Assembly: GCF_963360655.1 (NCBI RefSeq)
Contig: NZ_OY725717.1
Coordinates: forward strand, 434,001 to 498,000
Reading direction: 5' to 3'
DNA from: Collinsella aerofaciens
GTDB taxonomy: Bacteria > Actinomycetota > Coriobacteriia > Coriobacteriales > Coriobacteriaceae
DNA length: 64,000 nucleotides
The notes beneath the pieces are model-generated. The model made no database searches. It was not told the DNA's origin and saw only the letters and a list, made by a program, of their open reading frames with translations. Of this stretch, positions 56,746 to 64,000 are shown in pieces. The translations under genes were made by a program, and so were the position numbers. Every line of letters starts with the position of its first letter. Position 1 is the stretch's first letter.

Positions 56746-56960
56746 TAAGCCTAGCAGCAGCCGGCGAAATCAAGCGCCGTCCGCGCGTCATTTCGCACTC
56801 GGCGCTTGATTTCTGTCCGCGTGCGCTGATAGACTCCATCGTGTCTGCAAGGAGCGGGCACGTTTTATCCAGAGTCGGGGTAGAGAGTTGGCTCCACGAT
56901 CCCGACGCCAACCGGCCAAGAGGCACGGTGGCCCTGCCAACATCGATGAACGGAGTCCGT

Positions 56961-57383
56961 ATGGACAATTTCTCCGTGCGCAGCGAGCGCAATTTCCACA
57001 ACCTGGCAGCCAAGCCAAAACGAATGCATCTTCTGGACAAGCCGAACGGCTATGCCTCGGCCATGGTCAAGAGCAGTCTCCCCCACCAGATGCGCTTTAC
57101 CGTGCAGGCGCTCGAGAAAGAGCTCTACACCGCCGGCGACCCGCACGTACTGCAGATCAAGCTGCTTGGAGACGACTCGCGCGAGCTGTCTAGCTGGAAG
57201 CTGTTTGCCGACGGCACGTGCGTCGCAAGCGGTTCGGGTGACTTTGCCCGCGAGTGCTTCTGCGATGGGGCCGAGGTGTTTTTGGACCTATGCCGAGATG
57301 CCGTCGAGGCTGCCGAGCTGCGCCATTGGAGTCAAAGGGAGTACGAGCTGCTGAGTGCTGCGCGTGGGGTTGCTATGGCGTAA
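56961..57383 (+). CDS. Hypothetical protein
   Basis: A 140-residue soluble protein without a recognised domain. It begins DNFSVRSERNFHNLAAKPKR and has a mixed alpha/beta composition, with no membrane segment or signal peptide. The ATG follows GGAG at good spacing. The reading frame stays open upstream to 56646, through the 33-bp repeat array, but no ribosome site supports an earlier start. It is divergent from the DUF4143 ATPase gene and convergent with the decayed abiEii gene. The function is unknown. Confidence 0.5.
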   Translation: MDNFSVRSERNFHNLAAKPKRMHLLDKPNGYASAMVKSSLPHQMRFTVQALEKELYTAGDPHVLQIKLLGDDSRELSSWKLFADGTCVASGSGDFARECFCDGAEVFLDLCRDAVEAAELRHWSQREYELLSAARGVAMA

Positions 57384-57405
57384 GCGAGAGATCTCAGCAG
57401 TGTCA

Positions 57406-57965
57406 CTAACGAGCAGAATCGATTTTTGCAATCAAGTCGTTCGCCCATGCCACGGCATCATCGACAGTCGGCAAAACGTTAAGTCCTTCCGCCTGGGAGA
57501 AATACAGTGAGTCCCAGCCCACTCCCCTCGAGATCATTGGAGGCCACTCCTGCTCCGCACGATACGCAAAGAGTCTGATACAGACCTCTCGAGTTTTTAG
57601 GTAATCAATTTCCCCGTTGGAAATTGCAATCTGGAGATCTATCAGATCATGGGCTCCCTCGGAACAATGGCACCCGAGAATCCGTTCCAGCCTATAGTGA
57701 GCGAATCTTCAAGCTTCGTCATGTAATCGTTCAGTGAGGATGCCCTGGCGGTATCGAGGTCGCGCGAGAACCGCGTGGCATCCTTCCCAAAGCGAATCTT
57801 CAGGGCATTTCCACCCTTTGCGGCTCCATCGGGTAGCATTTGCCCAACAACAACGGCCGCAATGAGCCTTTTAACGCGGCCCGGTTCTTCGTCCAAATCA
57901 GCGCAGAGTCGGTCTATCGCTATGTCAAGGTTACGTCTGCTGGTTGGCTTCTTGACTTCCTTCAC
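57406..57965 (-). pseudogene. Decayed AbiEii-type nucleotidyltransferase toxin
   Basis: Remains of the toxin of an AbiE type IV toxin-antitoxin system. The first 107 codons (57642-57965) carry the nucleotidyltransferase motif GGNALKIRFGKDATRFSRDLD and then hit TGA-TAG. The sequence resumes in another frame with HDLIDLQIAISNGEIDYL and EQEWPPMISRGVGWDSLY, which match the AbiEii C-terminal region, and ends at 57406. Compared with the usual layout the middle of the protein (roughly 80 residues) seems missing. Deletion plus frameshift makes a functional toxin unlikely. The gene start overlaps the antitoxin stop as ATGA. Confidence 0.75.
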
Positions 57966-58489
57966 GACAGCTCCTTCATCAGTCTCTCATGCTCATTGGA
58001 GGTAATAAGACCCTCGGCTTGAGCGTGCTTGGTTGCCTCGATGAGGCGTTCGGTCATAACGGACCCCTTACAAGCCTCAATCGCATCGGCAACGCATTGA
58101 GAAGGGATTCCTTCATAGAACGTCGTTTTCGCATTCTCTGGAGCGGGCACTGTTTTTACCCAAGCTGGCAGTTTGCGGCGAATACGCTTTGGTGTTGCCA
58201 CGGTCACGGCACGAGGATCAACAAGTGCAAGTGCGTGCATAGACAGCACTGATTCGCCCCACAGGAAACCCTCGTCACCAACAAGAGCCACTGCCTCCGC
58301 AAAGACGTCACGGGGCGTCGGAACCCATTGGGTGAGCTTGTACACCCCATGTCCTCGGCGCATCAATTTCCCAGTGGCACACCATCGGCTCAGTTCTCCA
58401 GTGGTTACGCCAATCTCGCGTGCCTGCGCAGCAGTCACGATGCCGTAGCCATCTGCCGCCAGTTCGAATATTTCATCAAAGTGTTTCAT
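57962..58489 (-). CDS. AbiEi-type antitoxin / transcriptional regulator
   Basis: A 175-residue AbiEi-family antitoxin. The N-terminal winged helix-turn-helix (residues about 5-55) has GIVTAAQAREIGVTTGELSRW and KLMRRGHGVYKL; the C-terminal domain follows the family to about residue 170. AbiEi represses its own operon and counters the AbiEii toxin without direct binding. The gene appears complete, with a TGA stop overlapping the toxin gene start. The promoter has an inverted repeat that overlaps the start codon. With the toxin gene broken, it may remain as a stand-alone regulator. Confidence 0.82.
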   Translation of the reverse strand: MKHFDEIFELAADGYGIVTAAQAREIGVTTGELSRWCATGKLMRRGHGVYKLTQWVPTPRDVFAEAVALVGDEGFLWGESVLSMHALALVDPRAVTVATPKRIRRKLPAWVKTVPAPENAKTTFYEGIPSQCVADAIEACKGSVMTERLIEATKHAQAEGLITSNEHERLMKELS

Positions 58490-58525
58490 GTCAAAAGACT
58501 AACACTTTTGTATGTTTTTTGACAT
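58488..58525. promoter_or_regulatory. Inverted repeat over the abiEi start, likely operator
   Basis: Perfect 9-bp arms ATGTCAAAA and TTTTGACAT lie 20 bases apart, with the left arm overlapping the abiEi ATG. Known AbiEi proteins bind inverted repeats in their own promoter, so autoregulation is plausible. The following 92 bases before the IS3 element hold nothing recognisable. Confidence 0.5.
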
Positions 58526-59207
58526 AGACATGGTCTTAATCAAGCATTAGAGATCTATTTAAATTCGTATAGCATTGCAATCACCCTCTCTGAATTCGAA
58601 GTCCGCGCCGACAGCATGGGGGGTGCGGACGATTTCTTGGACCGCGCCTAGGCGTATCCAAGCTTCCTGCGGTACTCCATCGGGCTCAGCCACCCGAGGG
58701 ACTTCTTGATCCGCTCCTCACGATAGTACACGAGGTAGGCCTCGAGCCTTCCCATGAACTCCTCGGCCGTCACGCCCTCCCAGTCCCTGTAGTGGAAGAA
58801 CTCGTTCTTGAGGCGCCCGAAGAAGCCCTCGCAGGCCGAGTTGTCCGGGCTGCAGCCCTTCGCGGACATGCTCCTGACCAGGCCGTTCTCCTCGCAGATC
58901 CCGATCCACTCCGGCCAGCGGTAGTGGCCGCCCCGGTCCGAGTGGATCGTCGTGCGCACCCCCGCCGGCCTCGCCGCGCAGGCCTTGAGCAGGCTCGAGT
59001 TCGCGAGGCGCTTGTCGGGGTGCAGCCCGATCGACCAGGCGACGGGCTGTTAGCGCTACTGTAAAAACAACCAATTTCGCCATCGCACTTTAGCCGATTC
59101 CGCCAACGCAATTTCCCCAATCGCGCCAACGCATTTTCACCATTTCCACCAACGCCGGGGCTTACGCTTCGACCGACAAGCGGACGATGCTTTCGGGAGG
59201 AGCGACC

Positions 59208-60446
59208 GTGGCGGAGAAGAACCTGATCGGAGAGTTGGACATGTACAGGGAAGCGGGCATAAAGCCCAACTTCAGCGACATAGCGAAGCGCTACGGCAAG
59301 GACAGGCACACCGTGGCGGCGTACTGGAGGGCCGAGGGCGGCCGGCCCCGCGACGGGCGCGCCGACAGGGCGGGCTCCTTCGACGCGCACATCGAGGAGG
59401 TGGCCGCCAAGGCGCAGCTGCCGGGGGTCACCAAGAAGGGCATCCACGAGTGGCTGCTGCACAGGTATCCCGGCGAGAACCTGGCCGGCTACAACGCCTT
59501 CACCCAGTTCATGCGCAAGAACGGTATCGCCGTCGGGGCCTCCGTCGGCCCGGAACCGCACCCGCGCTTCGAGACGCCGCCCGGGCTGCAGCTGCAGTTC
59601 GACTGGAAGGAGTCGGTCAGGATGGCGAACCGCGACGGCGAGCTGTTCGAGTTCAACGTGTTCGCGGCGACGCTGGGCCATTCCCGCAGGCACATATTCA
59701 TCCGGTCGGGGACCAGGACGACCGACGACCTGGTCAGGTGCATGTACGCCACGATCGCGAGGCTCGGCGGCGTGCCCCGCGAGTGGGTCACGGACAACAT
59801 GTCCGCCCTGGTGACGGTCAAGGGCGGCAGGCGCCTCAAGGTCCAGCGCGCATACGAGTTCGCCAAGGCCGCCGGCTTCGAGCTGAAGCTGTGCCGCCCG
59901 CGCAGCCCCCAGACCAAGGGCAAGGTCGAGTCGTCGAACCGCTTCCTGTCGCGGCTCGCGGCCTACCAGGGCGACTTCGACGGCTGGGACGACATCGACG
60001 AGATCATCGCGCGGATCGAGGACGCCAGCAACTCCGAGCCCAACGAGACCACGGGGCTGCCGCCCTCCGCGCTGTTCATGGAGGAGAAGGACGCGCTGCT
60101 GCCCGTCGGCAACCTCCGCGCCCTCGAGGAGGCGATGGGCGACGTGGTGCGCGTGGCCAGGGTGCCGGCCACGATGCTGGTCAGCGCGCACGGCGAGCCC
60201 ATGTCGGTGCCCAGGCGCTGCATCGGCAGGCCCGCCCGCATCGTCTGCATGCCCGGCGGCGCGATGGACTGCTACGTCGGCGGCGAGCTGGTGGCGACGC
60301 ACGTGGCGGGCGGGCCGGCCTACGACCCGGCGCACTACGCCGAGGCCATGGCCGGGAAGCGCTGGTTCGGCGACGCCGCCGGCGACATCGAGGCGGCCGC
60401 CGCCGCCAACCTCGGGCTGCTCGACTCGATAGGGGGCTCGCTGTGA
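59208..60446 (+). CDS. istA: IS21-family transposase IstA (copy 2)
   Basis: A 412-residue DDE integrase with the same translation as the gene at 5741-6979. All three acidic motifs (LQFDWKE, VTDNMSALV, KGKVESSNRF) are intact. It starts at a GTG behind GGGAGGAG and its stop overlaps istB. Because two matching copies exist, short-read assembly could confuse the two loci; the different flanking duplications argue that both are real. Confidence 0.93.
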   Translation: MAEKNLIGELDMYREAGIKPNFSDIAKRYGKDRHTVAAYWRAEGGRPRDGRADRAGSFDAHIEEVAAKAQLPGVTKKGIHEWLLHRYPGENLAGYNAFTQFMRKNGIAVGASVGPEPHPRFETPPGLQLQFDWKESVRMANRDGELFEFNVFAATLGHSRRHIFIRSGTRTTDDLVRCMYATIARLGGVPREWVTDNMSALVTVKGGRRLKVQRAYEFAKAAGFELKLCRPRSPQTKGKVESSNRFLSRLAAYQGDFDGWDDIDEIIARIEDASNSEPNETTGLPPSALFMEEKDALLPVGNLRALEEAMGDVVRVARVPATMLVSAHGEPMSVPRRCIGRPARIVCMPGGAMDCYVGGELVATHVAGGPAYDPAHYAEAMAGKRWFGDAAGDIEAAAAANLGLLDSIGGSL

Positions 60447-61231
60447 GCGCCGCGGTGCAGGCCAGCCCGCTCAACCGCCTGGCGGCCAATCTCGAGGAGC
60501 TGGGGCTCGAGGGCATGGCGTCGTCGGTGCCCGAGTACGTCAGGCTCGTCGCCGACGGGAGGAAGAGCCTGGTCGACGCCATGCTCGAGCTCACCGACGC
60601 CCAGATAGCCCTCAAGCGGCGCGCCGACGACGAGCGCCGCACGAGGATGGCCAACTTCCCCTACATAAAGACGCTGGCCGACTTCGACTGGGGTTTCCAG
60701 CCGAGCGTGCCCCGCGGGCTGGTCGAGCAGCTGGCCACGCTCGAGTTCGTCGACCGCGGCGACAACGTCGTGCTCGTCGGCAGCCCGGGCGTCGGCAAGA
60801 CCCACCTGTCGATAGCCATAGGCCACGAGGCGGTGATGGCCCGCAAGCAGGTGTACTTCGCCGACTGCTCGAGGCTGGTCGAGGACCTCAAGCACGCCTC
60901 GGCGAAGGAGGCGCTGGCGCGCAGGATGCGGTTCTACGAGCACTGCAGCCTGCTGATAATAGACGAGCTGGGCTACCTCGATATCGGGAAGGAGGGCGCC
61001 GACCTTCTGTTCCAGCTGGTGAACAGGCGCTACGCGCTCAAGCGGTCGACGATCGTCACGACCAACGTGCCGGTCGGCAGGTGGGGCGACGTGTTCGGCA
61101 GCAACGTCACGGCCTCGGCGGTCGCCGACAGGCTGTGCCACCACTGCGCGATGATCAAGATAACGGGCCGGTCGTACCGCCTGAAGGACGTGTCCATCGG
61201 CGGTGAGGACGGGAAGGAGGAGGGCGCCTAG
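60443..61231 (+). CDS. istB: IS21-family helper ATPase IstB (copy 2)
   Basis: A 262-residue AAA+ helper ATPase, same translation as the gene at 6976-7764, with intact Walker A (GSPGVGKTH) and Walker B (LLIIDELGYL). It begins at a GTG overlapping the istA stop. Together with IstA it should be able to mobilise both copies of the element. Confidence 0.93.
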   Translation: MSAAVQASPLNRLAANLEELGLEGMASSVPEYVRLVADGRKSLVDAMLELTDAQIALKRRADDERRTRMANFPYIKTLADFDWGFQPSVPRGLVEQLATLEFVDRGDNVVLVGSPGVGKTHLSIAIGHEAVMARKQVYFADCSRLVEDLKHASAKEALARRMRFYEHCSLLIIDELGYLDIGKEGADLLFQLVNRRYALKRSTIVTTNVPVGRWGDVFGSNVTASAVADRLCHHCAMIKITGRSYRLKDVSIGGEDGKEEGA

Positions 61232-62230
61232 GCGCCGAAAGCGGCACATCCGCGTTGGCGAATCCGGCGTATCCGCGTTGGCGCGATTGGCGAAAATGCG
61301 TTGGTGGAAATGGTGAAAATTATATTGACGCTAACACGGGCATCCCGTCGAAGCAGTCGACGATCGGGCTCAGGTAGACCTTCTCGCCGCCCGGGAGCCT
61401 GAACTCGGTGATGTCGGTGAGCCACAGCCGGTTGGGCTCGTCGGCGCGGAACCTCCTGTTCACGAGGTTCTCCGGCGCCTTGGAGACCTCGCCGGCGTAG
61501 GAGCTGTAGCCCCGGGCGCGCCTCTTGTTGTAGACGACCTCGAGGCCCTCCTCGCGCATCACGCGGGCCACGCGCTTCTCGCTGGCCCGGACGCCCTCGC
61601 GGCGCAGGCGCGCCCAGACGGTGCGGTACCCCCAGCACCCCGAGCCCTCGCGGAAGATGCGCACCACGCGGTCGCGTATGTCGGCGTCGCGGTCGCGCGG
61701 CGCGGCGACGCGGGGCCTCCAGTACTCATAGGAGCTCTTCGATATCCTCAAGAAACCTGTGATCGAGCGGAGGGGCAGGGCGGTCGCCCGCCTCAATCTC
61801 TCGCCGAGCTCGCACTTGCTCCTGTTCGAGATCGAAGCCGGGTCCCACCCTTCCGCTTTTAGGTCGGCCAACACCGCCCTGAGCAGCAGGTTCTCTATCT
61901 GGTCCTCGTTGAGCCCGGCGAGCGGGCCGGTCGCGGGCGGGGCGTAGGTCGACTTGTCGGGGCCCAAGCTGGCCTCCTTCCGTGGCGGTTTCCTCGCCCC
62001 GATTCTACAGCGCGCCCCGGTGTAGCTGTGCGGGAGGTGCCCCGTCGCCCACTTCTTGGCCGCGCCCACCGAGACCCCCGCGAACTTCGCGGCGGCGGTC
62101 GGCCCCATGCCGTCCTCCGTCGCCAGGAGGAAGAGCTCGACCTTCTCCCTGCTGTACATGCGAACCTCCAGTCCGGACCGCCCCGCGGTCCAACTTTCTG
62201 TCCGCACCCCCTCCCACTCTGAAGCGAAAT

Positions 62231-62376
62231 TCTGGGACGCAGTTTCCGGTTGAGGGCCGATCCGGAAACTGCGTCCCACTCCGGGACTGGATTCCGGGAC
62301 GTAGTTTCCGCCGAGGGCTCCAAAGGGAAAACGCATCCCATTCTGAGCGCCAAATCCGGGACGCAGTTTCCGTATG
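62231..62376. repeat. Tandem palindromic array with 62-bp period
   Basis: The 16-18-base unit (T/C)GGGACGCAGTTTCCG occurs five times in alternating orientation: plus at 62233, 62295 and 62357, minus at about 62261 and 62325. Plus-strand copies are exactly 62 bases apart. Neighbouring opposite copies can pair as hairpins. The array lies between the IS3 element and the terminator of the hydroxylase gene and resembles REP/BIME-type arrays in layout. Confidence 0.85.
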
Positions 62377-62388
62377 CGGAGGCGCTCC

Positions 62389-62424
62389 AAACAAAAGGCC
62401 CCGGCTCGCGATGGAGCCGGGGCC
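62389..62424 (-). terminator. Rho-independent terminator after the molybdenum hydroxylase gene
   Basis: On the minus strand perfect 11-bp arms GGCCCCGGCTC and GAGCCGGGGCC are followed by TTTTGTTT. It is 70 bases beyond the stop codon. Confidence 0.9.
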
Positions 62425-62493
62425 AAAGGCGCAGCATATGCAGTTGATGTTGAGCGCGAACAGCTCGTCAGCAATGGCTGTCCGCGCCCTACC

Positions 62494-64000
62494 CTACCCG
62501 CGGTTGCGGACGCGGCTGTAGGGCGTATCCACCATGGGCAGATTTGGACGCAGCTTGCCGTCAAACGTGCGGTAGGCGTTCTGTACGGCGGGCGCCGTGG
62601 GGATCGTTGCGATCTCGCCGATGCCCTTGCCGCCGTATGCCACGGGCAGCAGTTCGTCCTTCTCCACGTAGATGGCGTGGATATCCGGAATCTCGGGCGC
62701 GCGGAACAACCCGAGCGTGCCGTACCTTGCCTGGGGCACGCAGTCCTTGAGCGGCCAGTCCTCGGTAAGCGCATAGCCCATACCCATGAGCACGCCGCCT
62801 TCGATCTGACCCTGGATGGAGATGGGGTTGACCACCTTGCCGGAATCGTGCGCAGCATAGACCTCGCTCACGCGGCCGTCATCGTCCAAAATGACCACAT
62901 GCGTGGCAAAGCCGTAGCAGATGTGGCTCTTGGGGTTGGGAACATCCGCACCCAGCTTGTCGGTCGGCTCCAAGTACACGTAGCCAAACTCGCATCCCTC
63001 GAGTGCCTTGATGGCGGCCGCGGGATCCTGAGGATGCATACCCTGACCAGCGACGAGCTCCTGCGTGTGCAGCTGATAGGCGCGACCGTCGTCGTACTCA
63101 ATCTTGACGCCGTCGCCATGTGCATTCACGGGAGCGGCGGGCGCAGACTTGCCGGCCTCGATGTCAAGCATGGCATCGCGCAGCAGGAAGGCGGCACCGC
63201 GCACGGCCTCGCCGGTCACGACCGTCTGACGCGAGCCAGACGTGGTGCCGGAGTCGGGAGCGTTCTCGGTGGAGCACTCGCCGTTGGCAATGCAGCGAAG
63301 CGGCAGACCGCAGGCCTCGGCAACGTCCTGCAAAAAGACGGTGTTGCAGCCCTGGCCGATGTCGGACGTGGCGGCATAGACCACGGCCACGCCGTTCTCG
63401 ATGCGAATCTTGCAGCGACCGGCATCGGGCAGGCCCACGCCCACGCCGGCGTTCTTCATGGCGCAGGCGATACCGGCGTGTCCGGGATGCGCGTAGTAGG
63501 CATCCTTGACCTCGAGCAGCGTCTCCTTAAGCGCCGTGGAGCAATCGGCAATCTGGCCGTTGGGCAAAACCTCGCCCGGCTCGATAGCGTTACGGTAGCG
63601 GATCTCCCACGGATCCAGGCCGACCTTCTCTGCCAGCAGGTCGATCAGGCTCTCGAGCGCAAACTCGGACTGGCAGACGCCAAAGCCGCGGTACGCGCCG
63701 GCAGGCGGGTTGTTGGTGTAGTAGCCAAAACCGCGAATGTCGGTGTTCTGGTACTTGTAGGGGCCGACGGCATGCGTGCAGGCGCGCTCGAGCACCGGGC
63801 CGCACAGCGAAGCGTAGGCGCCGGTATCAAAGTTGATCTCGCAATCCAGGCCGGTAAAGTTGCCCTCGGCGTCGCAACCCAGCGTAAAGGTGCCGTCCAT
63901 GGCGTGGCGCTTGGGATGGAACGCGAGTGACTCGGCGCGCGTGAGCTTGCACTTCACAGGACGCTGGAGCTTATAGGCAGCAAGCGCGGCCAGGTGCTGG
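62494..64000 (-). CDS. Molybdenum hydroxylase large subunit (XdhD/YgfN-like), 5' end beyond window
   Basis: C-terminal 502 codons of a xanthine-dehydrogenase-type molybdopterin subunit. Visible family motifs are LQRPVKCKLTRAES, a NPPAGAYRGFGVCQSEFALE segment (substrate and cofactor contacts), SDIGQGCNTVFLQDVAEACG and the active-site glutamate region AYGGKGIGEIATIPTAPAV near the end. Together with XdhC/YqeB/YqeC/MocA genes at 44168-48963 it fits the selenium-dependent purine hydroxylase group (XdhD/YgfN). The selenium is a cofactor ligand in that group, so no selenocysteine codon is expected and none is seen. The exact substrate cannot be read from the sequence. Confidence 0.9.
   Translation of the reverse strand, partial: QHLAALAAYKLQRPVKCKLTRAESLAFHPKRHAMDGTFTLGCDAEGNFTGLDCEINFDTGAYASLCGPVLERACTHAVGPYKYQNTDIRGFGYYTNNPPAGAYRGFGVCQSEFALESLIDLLAEKVGLDPWEIRYRNAIEPGEVLPNGQIADCSTALKETLLEVKDAYYAHPGHAGIACAMKNAGVGVGLPDAGRCKIRIENGVAVVYAATSDIGQGCNTVFLQDVAEACGLPLRCIANGECSTENAPDSGTTSGSRQTVVTGEAVRGAAFLLRDAMLDIEAGKSAPAAPVNAHGDGVKIEYDDGRAYQLHTQELVAGQGMHPQDPAAAIKALEGCEFGYVYLEPTDKLGADVPNPKSHICYGFATHVVILDDDGRVSEVYAAHDSGKVVNPISIQGQIEGGVLMGMGYALTEDWPLKDCVPQARYGTLGLFRAPEIPDIHAIYVEKDELLPVAYGGKGIGEIATIPTAPAVQNAYRTFDGKLRPNLPMVDTPYSRVRNRG

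Larger units (their letters stand above)
59048..61336 (+). mobile_element. IS21-family element (copy 2), nested in an IS3-family element
   Basis: Same 2289-bp element as 5581-7869, with termini TGTTAGCG and CGCTAACA. The 5-bp target duplication CGGGC flanks it (59043-59047 and 61337-61341). Its encoded proteins read the same as copy 1, which implies very recent movement. Confidence 0.95.
58648..62159 (-). pseudogene. IS3-family transposase, split by insertion
   Basis: The 5' part (62159 to 61337) starts MYSREKVELFLLATEDG, with a helix-turn-helix and then the orfB-like region EGSGCWGYRTVWARLRREGV and the first catalytic Asp in LWLTDITEF. The 3' part (59042 to 58648) carries the second Asp in TTIHSDRGGHYRW and the Glu in SACEGFFGRLKNEFF. 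Joining them after removing the inner element and one CGGGC restores a 405-residue single frame. The orfA and orfB regions are fused in one frame instead of needing the usual -1 frameshift. Confidence 0.9.
58618..62212 (-). mobile_element. IS3-family element interrupted by an IS21 element (ends approximate)
   Basis: Inverted ends contain GGGGGTGCGGAC (58619-58630) and its complement (62200-62211), followed further in by partial GGACCGC/GCGGTCC pairing. It encodes a single IS3-type transposase on the minus strand. No clear target duplication is visible, so the ends may have been altered or may extend a few bases further. Without the inner IS21 element and duplicated CGGGC it would be about 1.3 kb. 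Confidence 0.82.

Noticed and set aside
56646-56960. Extension of the gene at 56961 upstream through the 33-bp repeats
   Set aside because: No ribosome-binding site, a TTG start, and an in-frame TAG just before; the repeats look like regulatory iterons.
62231-62376. CRISPR array
   Set aside because: Units alternate in orientation and pair with each other, which is a palindromic array and not direct repeats with spacers.
61320-62858. A 512-codon minus-strand frame that continues upstream of the IS3 transposase into the hydroxylase gene region
   Set aside because: Only the part from 62159 has transposase motifs; the upstream part is antisense-frame readthrough of the hydroxylase gene and the palindromic array.
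62494-64000. Selenoprotein with in-frame UGA in the molybdenum hydroxylase
   Set aside because: No in-frame TGA is seen; the family uses a labile selenium cofactor, not selenocysteine.

Overview
The window is a high-GC chromosomal segment that reads like a gut Coriobacteriia genome, most probably Collinsella. The evidence is the GC-rich codon use, strong GGAGG-type ribosome-binding sites, the secA-prfB-ftsE-ftsX-rnr neighbourhood, alanine-rich tails on ribosomal proteins, and an anaerobe's YgeW/YgeX/YgeY/HyuA plus selenium-dependent molybdenum hydroxylase gene set. The genus is an inference from gene content; no rRNA or tRNA gene was seen.

Layout. 1-4003: rnr, ftsX and ftsE on the minus strand. 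4353-9022: an IS21-family element whose istA is split by a second, different IS21-family element (5581-7869). 9034-9960: a zinc-ribbon membrane protein gene between two copies of a 66-67 bp palindromic repeat. 10064-17823: split transketolase, a YitT-family membrane protein, prfB, secA and rpmE. 18149-23723: an ACT-domain protein, citrate synthase, two Cof-type phosphatases and adenine deaminase. 23911-25261: an IS110-family element. 25474-33914: tyrS, a U32 peptidase, a class A penicillin-binding protein, argR, a glycosyltransferase-like protein and truA. 34007-43856: the distal spc and alpha ribosomal operons (rplE to rplQ, all minus strand). They begin abruptly at rplE, without rplX, rplN or the S10 genes upstream.

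44168-54122 is a metabolic island: an XdhC-like protein, YqeB, YqeC, a HyuA-type amidohydrolase, MocA/YgfJ, YgeW, YgeY, YgeX and a YheO-type regulator. A molybdenum hydroxylase large subunit (62494-64000, cut by the window edge) belongs to the same pathway set. Homologous clusters are linked to anaerobic purine and uric acid breakdown in gut bacteria. The hydroxylase would act on the purine, XdhC/YqeB/YqeC/MocA would mature its Mo/Se cofactor, and HyuA, YgeY, YgeW and YgeX would act on the opened ring. Between the two parts lie a proline-rich membrane protein, a DUF4143 ATPase preceded by 33-bp-period repeats, an AbiE system with a decayed toxin gene, and an IS3-family element. The IS3 element is itself interrupted by a second copy of the 5581-7869 IS21 element.

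The most unusual signals are these. Several families of long intergenic palindromes show paired, compensatory base changes. RF2 has Ser-Pro-Thr where the stop-codon-reading Ser-Pro-Phe tripeptide is expected, in a segment whose genes rarely end in UGA. The same IS21 element has inserted twice into other insertion sequences, with clean 5-bp target duplications.
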